From contig NZ_JAQMWP010000006.1 in the NCBI RefSeq assembly GCF_030403745.1, positions 186,001 to 250,000 of the forward strand: DNA of 64,000 nt, given 5' to 3'. The translations under genes and the position numbers were made by a program. The first letter of the stretch is position 1; each line of letters begins with the position of its first letter. Source of the DNA: Streptomyces sp. S.PB5 (GTDB lineage: Bacteria > Actinomycetota > Actinomycetes > Streptomycetales > Streptomycetaceae). Under the pieces are notes generated by a model. It had not been told where the DNA came from, made no database searches, and saw only the letters and a program-made list of their open reading frames with translations. Shown piece by piece: positions 27,242 to 36,285 of this stretch.

Positions 27242-28570
27242 TCAGAGCGTGCGCAGGAGAACCGCCGGCTGTTCCACACAGTCCGCGACGTAGCGCAGGA
27301 AGCCGCCCGCCGTGCCTCCGTCGCAGACCCGGTGGTCGAAGGTGAGCGACAGCTGCACGACCTGCCGCACGGCCAGCTCGCCCTCGTGCACCCACGGCTT
27401 GGGGACGATACGGCCGACGCCGAGCATGGCCGCCTCGGGGTGGTTGATGATCGGCGTGGAGCCGTCGACCCCGAAGACCCCGTAGTTGTTCAACGTGAAG
27501 GTCCCGCCGGTGAGTTCGCCGGGTGTCAGCCTTCCGTCCCGCGCCGCCTCGGTCAGCCGGGCGAACTCCGCGGTCAGCGACTCGGCGTCCCGCGCGTGCG
27601 CGTCCCGGACGACGGGCACGACGAGCCCGCGCTCGGTCTGCGCCGCGAACCCGATGTGCACATGGTCGAGTTGGACGACCTCCCTGGCCTCCGTGTCGAC
27701 GGTCGAGTTGAGCTCGGGGAACCGGCCGAGGGCGGCGGTGCAGATACGGGCGAGAAGGGCGAGGAGCGAGATCTTCGGGCCCCCGGCCGCGTTCATCGCC
27801 GTACGCGCACGCATCAGTTCCGTCGCGTCGGCGTCCACCCAGCAGGTCGCGTCGGGGATCTCGCGCCGGCTCCGGGAGAGCTTGTCGGCGACGGCTCCAC
27901 GGACGCCCTTGAGGGGGGTGCGGATGCCTCCGGCGGCGGTGGCCGCGGGTGCTGCGGGCGCCACGCGTGCGGGTGCCACGGGCGCCACGCGTGCGTGCGC
28001 TTCAGCAGCTCGCAGCGCGTACTCGACGTCGGCCCGCAGGATCAGCCCGTCCGGTCCCGAGCCGGTCAACTGCCGTAGATCCAGGCCGTTCTCACGGGCG
28101 AGCCTGCGCACCAGCGGCGAGATCACGGGGACGGGGCCCTCCACCGGCTCGGGAGCCTCCGGCCGCCCGTTCGACGCCGCCGACACCCGCTGCTGCGGCC
28201 GTACCCTGCGCCGCCGGGCCGGTGCCTCCGAAGTGCCGTAACCCACCAGCACGTTCCCGGAGCCCTCGGTCCGCTCGCCGTCCGCCTGCGCCGGGCCGTC
28301 GGAGACGGACGCCCCCACGGCCACCGTGATCAGCGGCGCCCCCACGGGAAGCTCCGTGCCCTCCTCGCCGAAGCGGGCCGTCACGACACCGCCGTACGGA
28401 CACGGCACGTCGACCAGTGCCTTGGCCGTCTCGACCTCGACGACCGGCTGGTCGACGGCGACGAGGTCCCCGACCTCGACGAGCCAACGGACGATTTCCG
28501 CCTCGGTGAGCCCCTCCCCGAGGTCGGGGAGCCTGAACTCCAGGCTGTGCATGTCAGAAGCGCGTGCCAT
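27242..28570 (-). CDS. bkdH: Second branched-chain 2-oxoacid dehydrogenase E2
   Basis: A 442-residue E2 subunit: lipoyl domain with Lys50 in EVETAKAL, a linker, a subunit-binding domain near LVRRLARENGLDLRQL, an Ala/Val repeat linker (ARVAPVAPARVAPAAPAA) and a catalytic domain with His413 and Asp417 in TFDHRVCDG. The active-site context differs from the first cluster (Cys replaces Val beside the Asp). It is last in the bkdFGH operon; its ATG overlaps the E1 beta stop by one base (TGATG). Confidence 0.9.
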   Translation of the reverse strand: MARASDMHSLEFRLPDLGEGLTEAEIVRWLVEVGDLVAVDQPVVEVETAKALVDVPCPYGGVVTARFGEEGTELPVGAPLITVAVGASVSDGPAQADGERTEGSGNVLVGYGTSEAPARRRRVRPQQRVSAASNGRPEAPEPVEGPVPVISPLVRRLARENGLDLRQLTGSGPDGLILRADVEYALRAAEAHARVAPVAPARVAPAAPAATAAGGIRTPLKGVRGAVADKLSRSRREIPDATCWVDADATELMRARTAMNAAGGPKISLLALLARICTAALGRFPELNSTVDTEAREVVQLDHVHIGFAAQTERGLVVPVVRDAHARDAESLTAEFARLTEAARDGRLTPGELTGGTFTLNNYGVFGVDGSTPIINHPEAAMLGVGRIVPKPWVHEGELAVRQVVQLSLTFDHRVCDGGTAGGFLRYVADCVEQPAVLLRTL

Positions 28571-29574
28571 CAGCCCTCGGCCTCCCACTGCAGACGCCCC
28601 ACGGCGTCCAGGATCCGGTCCACGCCGGGCAGATGGTGACGCTCCAGCATCGGCGGCGGATAGGGGATGTCGAACCCGGCGACCCGCAGCACCGGCGCCT
28701 CCAGATGGTGGAAGCAGCGCTCCGTGACCCGGGCCGCGATCTCCCCGCCCGGCCCGCCGTACCCACCCGACTCGTGTACGACGACCGCGCGTCCGGTCCG
28801 CCGTACCGAAGCGCAGACCGTCTCGTCGTCGAACGGCACCAGCGAACGCAGGTCGACGACTTCGAGGTCCCACCCCTCGGCCCGGGCCGCCTCGGCGGCT
28901 TCGAGGCAGACGGGTACGGACGGCCCGTACGTGATGAGCGTGGCGCTCCGGCCCGAGCGCCGCACCACCGCGCGGCCTATCGGTTCAACGTCCGCCGGAC
29001 GCTCCGGGTTCCAGGAATCCTTCGACCAGTAGAGGCGCTTGGGCTCCAGGAAGACGACCGGGTCGTCGGAGGCGATGGCGGCCCGCAGCAGCCCGTAGGC
29101 GTCGGCGACGGTCGCGGGCGTGACGACATGGAGCCCCGGAGTCGCCATGTAGTACGCCTCGGAGGAGTCGCTGTGGTGCTCGACGCCGCCGATGCCGCCG
29201 CCGTAGGGGACGCGGACGGTGATGGGGAGCGGCATCCTGCCGCGCGTGCGGTTGCGCATCCGCGCGACGTGCGAGATCAGCTGCTCGAACGCGGGATAGG
29301 CGAACGCGTCGAACTGCATCTCCACGACCGGCCTGAGCCCGTACATGGCCATGCCGACGGCCGTGCCGAGGATGCCGGCCTCGGCGAGGGGGGTGTCGGT
29401 GCAGCGGTCCTCGCCGAACTCCTTGGCGAGTCCGTCGGTGACCCGGAAGACCCCGCCGAGGGTGCCGACGTCCTCGCCCATGACGTGCACGGTCGGGTCG
29501 GCGGCCATCGCGTCGCGCATCGCGCGCGTGAGGGCCTGCGCCATGGTGGCGGGCTTCACCGCGACGGTGGTCAT
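28570..29574 (-). CDS. bkdG: Second branched-chain 2-oxoacid dehydrogenase E1 beta
   Basis: A 334-residue E1 beta subunit with VHVMGEDVGTLGGVFRVTDG, TDTPLAEAGILGTAVG and RVPYGGGIGGVEHHSDSSEAYY. It is closely similar to the E1 beta of the first cluster by eye but has diverged through most surface loops, so the two clusters are old paralogues rather than a recent duplication. Its ATG overlaps the E1 alpha stop as ATGA. It acts with BkdF in the first, decarboxylating step. Confidence 0.9.
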   Translation of the reverse strand: MTTVAVKPATMAQALTRAMRDAMAADPTVHVMGEDVGTLGGVFRVTDGLAKEFGEDRCTDTPLAEAGILGTAVGMAMYGLRPVVEMQFDAFAYPAFEQLISHVARMRNRTRGRMPLPITVRVPYGGGIGGVEHHSDSSEAYYMATPGLHVVTPATVADAYGLLRAAIASDDPVVFLEPKRLYWSKDSWNPERPADVEPIGRAVVRRSGRSATLITYGPSVPVCLEAAEAARAEGWDLEVVDLRSLVPFDDETVCASVRRTGRAVVVHESGGYGGPGGEIAARVTERCFHHLEAPVLRVAGFDIPYPPPMLERHHLPGVDRILDAVGRLQWEAEG

Positions 29575-30701
29575 CGCTCTTCTCCCTCCGCGTGCAGCTC
29601 GGCCTGCAACAGGGCCTGCTGCTCGCGCAGTTGCGGGGTGGGCTCGGCGTAGACATGGGCGAAGAGGTCCATAGGGTCCAGCGCCGGGTCCTGGTTCATA
29701 CGCTCGCGCAGGTCGGCGGCCATGGTCTCGGCGGCGTCCCGCGCGGCCTGGATGCCGTCGTCGTCGAGGAGTCCGCGCGCGGTCAGCTCATGCTCCAGGA
29801 GCGCGATCGGGTCGTGCCGGCGCCAGGTCTCGACCTCGGAGTCGCCGCGGTAGCGGGTCGCGTCGTCGGCGTTGGTGTGGGCCTCGACGCGGTAGGTGAT
29901 CGCCTCGACGAGGGTCGGTCCGCCGCCCTCGCGCGCGTGCCGTACGGCATCGCTCAGCACCTGGTGCACGGCGGCCGCGTCGTTGCCGTCGACCAGCCGG
30001 CCGGGCATCCCGTAGCCGACGGCCTTGTGGGCCAGCGACGGGGCCGCGGTCTGCTTGGCGAGCGGTACGGAGATCGCGAAGCCGTTGTTCTGCACCAGGA
30101 AGACGACCGGGGCCTGCCAGACGGCGGCGAAGTTCAGCGCCTCGTGGAAGTCGCCCTCGCTGGTGCCGCCGTCGCCGACCATGGCGAGCGCGACCACGTC
30201 GTCGCCCTTGAGGCGGGCGGCGTGGGCGAGGCCGACGGCGTGCGGGAGCTGGGTGGCGAGCGGGGTGCACAGGGGGGCGATCCGGTGTTCGCGCGGGTCG
30301 TAGCCGGTGTGCCAGTCGCCGCGCAGCAGGGTCAGCGCCTGGACCGGGTCGAGGCCGCGGGCGACGGCGGCGAGGGTGTCGCGGTAGCTGGGGAAGAGCC
30401 AGTCACGGTCCTGAAGGACCAGTGCGGCGGCGACCTCGCAGGCCTCCTGGCCGGTGCTGGAGGGGTAGACGGCGAGGCGGCCCTGCTTGGTGAGGGCGGT
30501 GGCCTGCGCGTTGTAGCGACGGCCGCGCACCAGTTCGGCGTAGAGGCGGCACAGGAGGCCAGGGTCGGCCTGCGTGGCCGCCTCGGTGCCGAGGACGCGG
30601 TAGGGCTCGGCGTCGGGCAGCAGCGGCGCGGGGTCCGTGCGGGGCTGCCAGGCGGGCGGCGGCGATGGCCGGTACGCGCCCCGCTGCTCCATGACCGTCA
30701 T
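29571..30701 (-). CDS. bkdF: Second branched-chain 2-oxoacid dehydrogenase E1 alpha
   Basis: A 376-residue E1 alpha subunit with the TPP motif from MVGDGGTSEGDFHEALNF to QNN. The GRLAVYPSSTGQEAC start of the fold and the EAHTNADDATRYRGD phosphorylation-loop region are typical of branched-chain, not pyruvate, E1 alpha. The ATG at 30701 has GGAGGTGCCGTC upstream. It heads bkdFGH and diverges from the Lrp-type regulator gene at 30876, as in S. coelicolor bkdR-bkdA1 (from memory). Confidence 0.92.
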   Translation of the reverse strand: MTVMEQRGAYRPSPPPAWQPRTDPAPLLPDAEPYRVLGTEAATQADPGLLCRLYAELVRGRRYNAQATALTKQGRLAVYPSSTGQEACEVAAALVLQDRDWLFPSYRDTLAAVARGLDPVQALTLLRGDWHTGYDPREHRIAPLCTPLATQLPHAVGLAHAARLKGDDVVALAMVGDGGTSEGDFHEALNFAAVWQAPVVFLVQNNGFAISVPLAKQTAAPSLAHKAVGYGMPGRLVDGNDAAAVHQVLSDAVRHAREGGGPTLVEAITYRVEAHTNADDATRYRGDSEVETWRRHDPIALLEHELTARGLLDDDGIQAARDAAETMAADLRERMNQDPALDPMDLFAHVYAEPTPQLREQQALLQAELHAEGEER

Positions 30702-30875
30702 GACGGCACCTCCTCGTGGGAGCGGCTTCAGACGCGTCACGGTTGTGATGCGCCTCACCTACCGATTGTTCGGTCGTCGGCACATTTTGGCTACAGGCAC
30801 CCTCAGGCTGTGGACAAACGGTTCTGCACAGCCTGAAATGAACGCAGTACGTCCATGGTAGGGAGGCGGGGGGAC
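30702..30875. promoter_or_regulatory. bkdF/bkdR divergent promoter region
   Basis: This 174-bp region holds both promoters, an ACCGA-N4-TCGGT palindrome at 30761-30774 and a perfect DnaA box of the Streptomyces form (TTGTCCACA on the minus strand) at 30809-30817. The bkdR ribosome site GGGAGG is at its right end. BkdR, an Lrp-type protein, is expected to bind here and autoregulate. Confidence 0.65.
30761..30774. promoter_or_regulatory. TetR-type palindrome, copy C
   Basis: The sequence ACCGATTGTTCGGT has the same ACCGA and TCGGT arms and four-base spacer as the sites in front of paaH/paaN and paaA, but its spacer is TTGT, not ACGA or TCGT. It lies 60 bp upstream of bkdF, where repressor binding could act. 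It is weaker evidence than the other two copies. Confidence 0.55.
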
Positions 30876-31376
30876 ATGGCACCTGAACAAATGGCCGAAA
30901 GCCCGGACGGCGGCCGCCCGCTGCCGCCCCCGCGTCCCCTCGACGCCATCGACGAGGACATCCTGAAGATGCTCCAGGCGGACGGCCGGGCGTCGATAAG
31001 GTCGGTCGCCGAACGCGTCCACGTCTCGCGCGCCAACGCCTACGCGCGTATCAACCGTCTCGTCGAGGACGGCGTGATCCGCGGTTTCGGCGCCCGCGTC
31101 GACCACGAACGCGCCGGTCAGGGCACCTCGGCGTACATCACCCTGAAGATCGTCCAGAACACCTGGCGCACGGTCCGCGAACAGCTCATCCAGCTGCCCG
31201 GCGCCTCCCACATCGCCCTGGTCGGCGGCGACTTCGACGTCCTGCTGCTGGTCCACACGCCCGACAACAGGGCCCTGCGCGAGCTGGTCCTGACCCGGCT
31301 CCAGGCGATCCCGGAAGTGCTCAGCACGCGCACGCTGCTGGTCTTCGAGGAGGAGGACCTGGAACCGCAGGCCTGA
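30876..31376 (+). CDS. bkdR: Lrp/AsnC-family regulator BkdR
   Basis: A 166-residue regulator: a Pro-rich leader, a winged helix at about 30-85 (LDAIDEDILKMLQADGRASI, then VHVSRANAYARINRL) and a RAM ligand-binding domain (TSAYITLKI, then HIALVGGDFDVLLLV). Lrp-type proteins respond to amino acids as octamers. Position and direction match S. coelicolor bkdR, reported to control the adjacent bkd genes and to affect antibiotic production and development. The ATG at 30876 has GGGAGG ten bases upstream; an ATG at 30855 lacks one. Confidence 0.88.
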   Translation: MAPEQMAESPDGGRPLPPPRPLDAIDEDILKMLQADGRASIRSVAERVHVSRANAYARINRLVEDGVIRGFGARVDHERAGQGTSAYITLKIVQNTWRTVREQLIQLPGASHIALVGGDFDVLLLVHTPDNRALRELVLTRLQAIPEVLSTRTLLVFEEEDLEPQA

Positions 31377-31457
31377 ACCTGCCCGAGCAGGGCCGAGCAG
31401 GGCGGAACGGGGCCGAGCAGGGGTGAACCCTTTCCGCGCTGCGGGCCCCTTCCCGGC

Positions 31458-32048
31458 TCAGTGCTCCTTGCGCAGCCCCGAGAACACCAGCTGCACGACC
31501 GCGTCCGCCACTTCGCGCTCGCTCATGCCCCGCCCGTCCGGCCGGTACCACTCCACGATCGAGTTGATCATCCCGAAGACCAGCCGGGTCGCGAGCCGCA
31601 CCTCCACGTCCCCGCGCACATCGCCCTCCGCGGCCGCCGCCTTCAGCAGTTCGGCGACCCGGTGGTCGAAGTCGCGGCGCCGCTCCAGCGCCCAGCGCTC
31701 GGTGCCGGTGTTGCCACGGACGCGCAGCAGCAGGGTCACGTACGGCAGTTCGGTGATCAGCACCTCGACCATCCGCCGCACGACGTACTCCAGACGCTCG
31801 ACCGCGTGCCCCACGCGCGCGTGCTCCTCGTCGAGGATCCCGAAGAGGCCGTCCAGCGCGCGGCTGACCGCCCTGCGCAGCAGCTCCTCCTTGCCCGCCA
31901 CATGGTGGTAGATCGAGGACTTGGAGATGCCGGCCGCCTTGGAGAGGTGCTCCATGGAGGTGCCGTCGTAGCCGCGCTCGTTGAAGACCTGGACGGCGAC
32001 GGACAGCAGCGTCTCCGGGGTGTACGTGTCGCGCTTGGCGGTGGTCAT
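31458..32048 (-). CDS. paaR: TetR-family regulator of the phenylacetate region
   Basis: A 196-residue TetR repressor. The helix-turn-helix lies at about 10-57 (LLSVAVQVFNERGYDGTSME, then AGISKSSIYHHVAGKEELL), followed by an all-helical ligand domain. The ATG overlaps the stop of paaH as ATGA, so it is made with paaH and probably represses that promoter. Actinobacterial PaaR (TetR) of Corynebacterium is known to bind a palindrome of the form ACCG-NN-CG-NN-CGGT; two sites in this window fit exactly. The ligand by analogy is phenylacetyl-CoA or a downstream CoA ester. Confidence 0.82.
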   Translation of the reverse strand: MTTAKRDTYTPETLLSVAVQVFNERGYDGTSMEHLSKAAGISKSSIYHHVAGKEELLRRAVSRALDGLFGILDEEHARVGHAVERLEYVVRRMVEVLITELPYVTLLLRVRGNTGTERWALERRRDFDHRVAELLKAAAAEGDVRGDVEVRLATRLVFGMINSIVEWYRPDGRGMSEREVADAVVQLVFSGLRKEH

Positions 32049-33562
32049 GAGGTGCTGCCCTCCCGCTTGTCGGTGGCGTACGCGTGGCGGTACAGCGCGA
32101 GGGACGGGGCGTAGCGACCGCTCGGGTCGCGCAGATGCAGATCGTCGAGGAGGGCGTAGGCCCAGTTGCGGCCGAGCCTGCGGCTCCATTCGAAGGGGCC
32201 CAGCGGGTAGTTGACGCCCAGGCGCATCGCGGTGTCGATGTCCTCCTCCGTGGCCACACCCTTGGCGACCGCGTCGTGCGCGAGGTCGACCACGCGCGCG
32301 ACCGTGCGGGCGACGATCATGCCGGGCACGTCACCGATGACACTGACGTCCTTGCCGAGCGCCTGGAAGAGACCGATGGCCTCGCTGAGGGTCTGCGGGG
32401 CGGTGTCCTGGGAGGCGGACAGCGCGATGCGGGTGGCGCGGCGGTAGTCGAGCGCGAGGTCGAAGTAGACGACGTCCCGGAACTCGACGGAGGTCTGCCC
32501 GTCGGCGAGCGCCAGCTGGCCGCCGCTCGGCAGCACCAGCCGTGTGCCGTGGTCCTCCTCGTCCTCGCGCACCTGGATGCCCGCCTCGCGGATCAGGGCG
32601 AGCAGTTCGGAGGCGGGGCCCAGGTCGCCCTCGGCGGCGACGTACGCGGGCGGCCGGCACGGTTCCGCGGTGTGCGGCTCGGCGGGCTCGGCGTCGGGGC
32701 CGTACTCGTACCAGCCCTGCCCGCTCTTGCGGCCGAGCCGGCCGGACTCGACCAGACGGCGCTGGGCGAGCGAGGGCGTGAAGCGCACGTCCTGGAAGAA
32801 GGACTGCCAGACGGAGTGCGTGACCGACTCGTTGACGTCCTGGCCGATCAGGTCGGTGAGTTCGAAGGCGCCCATCTTGAAGCCGCCCGACTCGCGCAGC
32901 ACCGCGTCGATGGTGGCCGGGTCGGCGCCCTGGGCCTCGTAGACCGCGAAGGCTTCGGCGTAGAAGGGCCGGGCGATGCGGTTGACGATGAAGCCGGGGG
33001 TGTCCGCGCAGGCGACCGGGGTCTTGCCCCAGGCGCGTGCCGTCTCGTACGCGCGCGTGGCCGAGGTGACGTCGGTGGCGAACCCGGAGACGACCTCGAC
33101 GAGCGGCAGCAGCGGCGCCGGGTTGAAGAAGTGCAGGCCCACGAAACGGCCCGGGTTGCGCAAGGCGCCGCCGATGGCCGTCACCGACAGGGAAGAGGTG
33201 TTGGTGGCCAGCAGACAGTCCTCGCCGACGACGTCCTCCAGCGCCCGGAAGAGCTCCTGCTTGACGTCCAGCCGCTCCAGGGCCGCCTCGACGACCAGGG
33301 CGCAGTCCGCGAGGTCGGCGAGGCTGTCGGCGGGCGTGAGACGCGCGCGGGCCGCGTCCCGGTCGGCGGCGGTGAGACGGTCCTTCTCGACGAGCCGGTC
33401 GAGCCGGGCGCCGATCGCGTCGGCCGCTTCCCGGGCACGCCCCGGAGCGACGTCGTACAGGCGTACGGGATGGCCGGCGACCAGCGCGACCTGGGCGATG
33501 CCCTGGCCCATGGTGCCGGTGCCGACGACGGCCACGGGGCTGCTGAGGTCGAGTGCTGTCAT
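32045..33562 (-). CDS. paaH: 3-hydroxyacyl-CoA dehydrogenase PaaH
   Basis: A 505-residue NAD-dependent dehydrogenase. The Rossmann start is VAVVGTGTMGQGIAQ (residues 10-24), the 3HCDH domain follows, and a second C-terminal 3HCDH-like domain (DVPGMIVARTVARVVDLAHD, then GVNYPLGPFEW) makes the long PaaH/PaaC form. It oxidises 3-hydroxyadipyl-CoA in phenylacetate breakdown. The ATG has GGGAGG nine bases upstream and is 57 bp from an operator palindrome. It is divergent from paaN and coupled to the TetR gene. Confidence 0.9.
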   Translation of the reverse strand: MTALDLSSPVAVVGTGTMGQGIAQVALVAGHPVRLYDVAPGRAREAADAIGARLDRLVEKDRLTAADRDAARARLTPADSLADLADCALVVEAALERLDVKQELFRALEDVVGEDCLLATNTSSLSVTAIGGALRNPGRFVGLHFFNPAPLLPLVEVVSGFATDVTSATRAYETARAWGKTPVACADTPGFIVNRIARPFYAEAFAVYEAQGADPATIDAVLRESGGFKMGAFELTDLIGQDVNESVTHSVWQSFFQDVRFTPSLAQRRLVESGRLGRKSGQGWYEYGPDAEPAEPHTAEPCRPPAYVAAEGDLGPASELLALIREAGIQVREDEEDHGTRLVLPSGGQLALADGQTSVEFRDVVYFDLALDYRRATRIALSASQDTAPQTLSEAIGLFQALGKDVSVIGDVPGMIVARTVARVVDLAHDAVAKGVATEEDIDTAMRLGVNYPLGPFEWSRRLGRNWAYALLDDLHLRDPSGRYAPSLALYRHAYATDKREGSTS

Positions 33563-33618
33563 GTGCGCGATCCTCCCGCACGGGGTTTTCCACAGATGCG
33601 GCGGACCCCCTTGTCCCG

Positions 33619-33632
33619 ACCGATCGTTCGGT
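33619..33632. promoter_or_regulatory. TetR/PaaR-type palindrome, copy A
   Basis: The + strand reads ACCGATCGTTCGGT, whose complement ACCGAACGATCGGT is identical to copy B upstream of paaA; the next four bases on that strand, CGGG, also match. It lies in the paaH/paaN divergent region, 57 bp from paaH and 144 bp from paaN, and fits the published corynebacterial PaaR core ACCGNNCGNNCGGT. Confidence 0.8.
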
Positions 33633-33775
33633 TACTCTAACTCTGACCCGCCCACCCGTCACCCGCCACCACCCTGCTCGAGGCGCTTCGCGCCACACCT
33701 CTCGATTTCCTGCCCCTGTTTCTGCCCAGGTCATGAGCTCGACGAAGAGTTCTTCAGACGAGGAGTTGGTCCCGC

Positions 33776-35482
33776 ATGGCCGCCGAACTGACCGCCCACG
33801 AGCTGATCGCCAAGCACCGGCCCACCCTCGACCAGGCGCTCGAAGCGATCCGCACACGCGCGTACTGGTCGCCGCACCCCGAACACCCCAAGGCCTACGG
33901 TGAGAGCGGCAGCCTGGACGCAGCGGCGGGCAAGGCCGCCTTCGACGCCCTCCTGGGCACCCGCCTCGACCTCGGCCAGCCCGGCACGGACGACTGGGTG
34001 GGCGGCGAGGTGTCCCCGTACGGCATCGAGCTGGGGGTCACGTACCCGCACGCGGACATCGACGTGCTGCTGCCCGCCATGCGCGCGGGGCAGCGCGCGT
34101 GGCGCGAGGCGGGCGCGGAGATCCGCGCGGTGGTCTGTCTGGAGATCCTGAAGCGGATCAGCGACCGGACGCACGAGTTCGCGCACGCGGTCATGCACAC
34201 CTCAGGCCAGGCCTTCATGATGGCCTTCCAGGCGGGCGGCCCGCACGCGCAGGACCGCGGCCTGGAGGCGGTGGCGTACGCGTACGTGGAGCAGGTCCGC
34301 ACCCCCGACACCGCGGAGTGGTCCAAGCCGCAGGGCAAGCGCGACCCGCTGGCGCTGACCAAGCGGTTCACGCCGGTCCCGCGCGGTATCGGCCTGGTCA
34401 TCGGCTGCAACACCTTCCCGACGTGGAACGGCTACCCGGGTCTGTTCGCGTCCCTGGCCACCGGCAACGCGGTCCTGGTCAAGCCCCACCCGCGCGCGGT
34501 GCTGCCGCTCGCGCTCACCGTCCAGGTCGCGCGCGAGGTGCTGAGCGAGTCCGGCTTCGACCCGAACCTGGTCGCGCTGGCCGCCGAGCGGCCCGGCGAG
34601 GGCATCGCCAAGACCCTCGCGACCCGCCCGGAGATCCGGATCATCGACTACACCGGTTCCACGGCGTTCGGCGACTGGCTGGAGGCCAACGCCCGCCAGG
34701 CACAGGTCTACACGGAGAAGGCCGGCGTCAACACCGTGCTGGTCGACTCGACGTCGAACTACAAGGGCATGCTCTCCAACCTGGCCTTCTCGCTGTCCCT
34801 CTACAGCGGCCAGATGTGCACCACCCCGCAGAACCTCCTCATCCCCCGCGACGGCATCCGCACCGAGGAGGGCCCCCGCACCTACGACGAGGTCGTCGCC
34901 GACCTCGCCCGCGCGGTGGACGGCCTGCTCGGCGACGACGCCCGGGCGAACGCCCTGCTCGGCGCGATCGTCAACCCGGACGTCAAGGCCCGCCTGGAGA
35001 CCGCGGCGGGCCTCGGCGAGGTCGCCCTCGCCTCCCGCGAGATCGCCAACCCGGAGTTCCCGGACGCGGTCGTGCGCACACCGGTCGTCGTCAAGCTGGA
35101 CGGCGCACGGAAGTACTGGGAAGGGGCGGACGACGAGGCCGCCTACATGAGCGAGTGCTTCGGCCCCGTCTCCTTCGCGGTCGCCGTCGACTCCTCGGCC
35201 GACGCCGTGGAGCTGCTGCGGCGCACGATCCGCGCGAAGGGCGCGATGACGGTCGGCGCGTACACCACCGACGACGAGGTCGAGCGGTCCGTGCAGGAGG
35301 TCTGCCTGGAGGAGGCGGCTCAGCTGTCGCTGAACCTCACGGGCGGGGTGTACGTCAACCAGACGGCGGCGTTCTCCGACTTCCACGGGTCGGGGGGCAA
35401 CCCGGCGGCGAACGCCGCGCTGTGCGACGGGGCGTTCGTGGCGAACCGCTTCCGGGTGGTCGAGGTGCGCAGGGAGGCCTGA
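33776..35482 (+). CDS. paaN: Phenylacetate degradation protein PaaN (aldehyde dehydrogenase type)
   Basis: A 568-residue protein of the actinobacterial PaaN family, built on an aldehyde dehydrogenase fold without the C-terminal hotdog hydratase domain of PaaZ. Landmarks: VIGCNTFPTWNGYP, LVKPHPRAVLPLAL, IDYTGSTAFGDWLE and the catalytic-Cys region SLYSGQMCTTPQNL. It is expected to oxidise the ring-opened semialdehyde of the pathway. The ATG has GAGGAG ten bases upstream. It diverges from paaH with a shared regulator site. Confidence 0.9.
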   Translation: MAAELTAHELIAKHRPTLDQALEAIRTRAYWSPHPEHPKAYGESGSLDAAAGKAAFDALLGTRLDLGQPGTDDWVGGEVSPYGIELGVTYPHADIDVLLPAMRAGQRAWREAGAEIRAVVCLEILKRISDRTHEFAHAVMHTSGQAFMMAFQAGGPHAQDRGLEAVAYAYVEQVRTPDTAEWSKPQGKRDPLALTKRFTPVPRGIGLVIGCNTFPTWNGYPGLFASLATGNAVLVKPHPRAVLPLALTVQVAREVLSESGFDPNLVALAAERPGEGIAKTLATRPEIRIIDYTGSTAFGDWLEANARQAQVYTEKAGVNTVLVDSTSNYKGMLSNLAFSLSLYSGQMCTTPQNLLIPRDGIRTEEGPRTYDEVVADLARAVDGLLGDDARANALLGAIVNPDVKARLETAAGLGEVALASREIANPEFPDAVVRTPVVVKLDGARKYWEGADDEAAYMSECFGPVSFAVAVDSSADAVELLRRTIRAKGAMTVGAYTTDDEVERSVQEVCLEEAAQLSLNLTGGVYVNQTAAFSDFHGSGGNPAANAALCDGAFVANRFRVVEVRREA

Positions 35483-35535
35483 GCGCTCCGCTGGAGGTAC
35501 GGCCAGGGGTTGCCGGCCGGCTCCGCCGGATCCGC

Positions 35536-36285
35536 TCAGAAGCCGGCGGCGCTCCAGTGGTACAGCGTCATGCCCACGCTGGTCGCCAGGTTGTAGCTGG
35601 ACACCTGCGGACGCATCGGCAGGGACACCAGATGGTCGGCACGCGCGCGCAGCTCGGCCGACAGACCGCTGCGCTCCGAGCCGAACGCGAGGACGGCGTC
35701 GTCCGGGAGCTTGAGCCCCCGGATGTCGTCGCCCTCCGCGTCCAGGGCGAACACCGGCCCCCACGGCAGCTCCTCGACGGCCGTCCGTTCCACGGCGGTC
35801 GCGAAGTGCAGCCCGGCCCCGCCGCGCACCACCGTCGGATGCCACGGGTCGAGCGTCCCCGTGGTCACCACACCGGTCGCCCCGAAGCCCGCCGCGAGCC
35901 GGATGACCGCGCCCGCGTTGCCGAGGTTGCGCGGGTTGTCGAGGACCACGACGGGCGCGGTGCGCGGGCGGTGCGCGAGCCGCTCCAGATTCGCCGCGCG
36001 GGACGGCCGTACGGCCAGGGCGGCGACCGCGGTGGGATGCGGGCGCGGCACCAGCGAGGCGTACACCGGCTCCGGGACCTCGGTCAGCAGGGCGTCCAGC
36101 GTCCCGCGGACGTCGGGGGCCAGCTCGTCCGCGAGGGCGAGGGCGGCCGCGCGGTCGGTGGTGACCGCGACCGGGATCTCGGCCCCGAAGCGCACCGCGT
36201 GCTTGAGGGCGTGGAAGCCGTCGAGCAGCACGGAGGAGTCGGCGAGGCGGTGCCAGAGTCCGGCGGGGTCGGCGGGGTCGGTCAT
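35536..36285 (-). CDS. TrmH/SpoU-family RNA methyltransferase
   Basis: A 249-residue SPOUT methyltransferase. Motif 1 is VVLDNPRNLGNAGAVIRLA, motif 2 FGSERSGLS and motif 3 LPMRPQVSSYNLATSVGMTLY, which form the knotted SAM site; Arg in motif 1 and Asn in motif 3 are kept. The N-terminal part is a substrate-binding extension. It is expected to make a ribose 2'-O-methyl group on tRNA or rRNA; the position is unknown. Its ATG overlaps the HTTM gene stop as ATGA, making it the last gene of a three-gene unit. Confidence 0.88.
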   Translation of the reverse strand: MTDPADPAGLWHRLADSSVLLDGFHALKHAVRFGAEIPVAVTTDRAAALALADELAPDVRGTLDALLTEVPEPVYASLVPRPHPTAVAALAVRPSRAANLERLAHRPRTAPVVVLDNPRNLGNAGAVIRLAAGFGATGVVTTGTLDPWHPTVVRGGAGLHFATAVERTAVEELPWGPVFALDAEGDDIRGLKLPDDAVLAFGSERSGLSAELRARADHLVSLPMRPQVSSYNLATSVGMTLYHWSAAGF

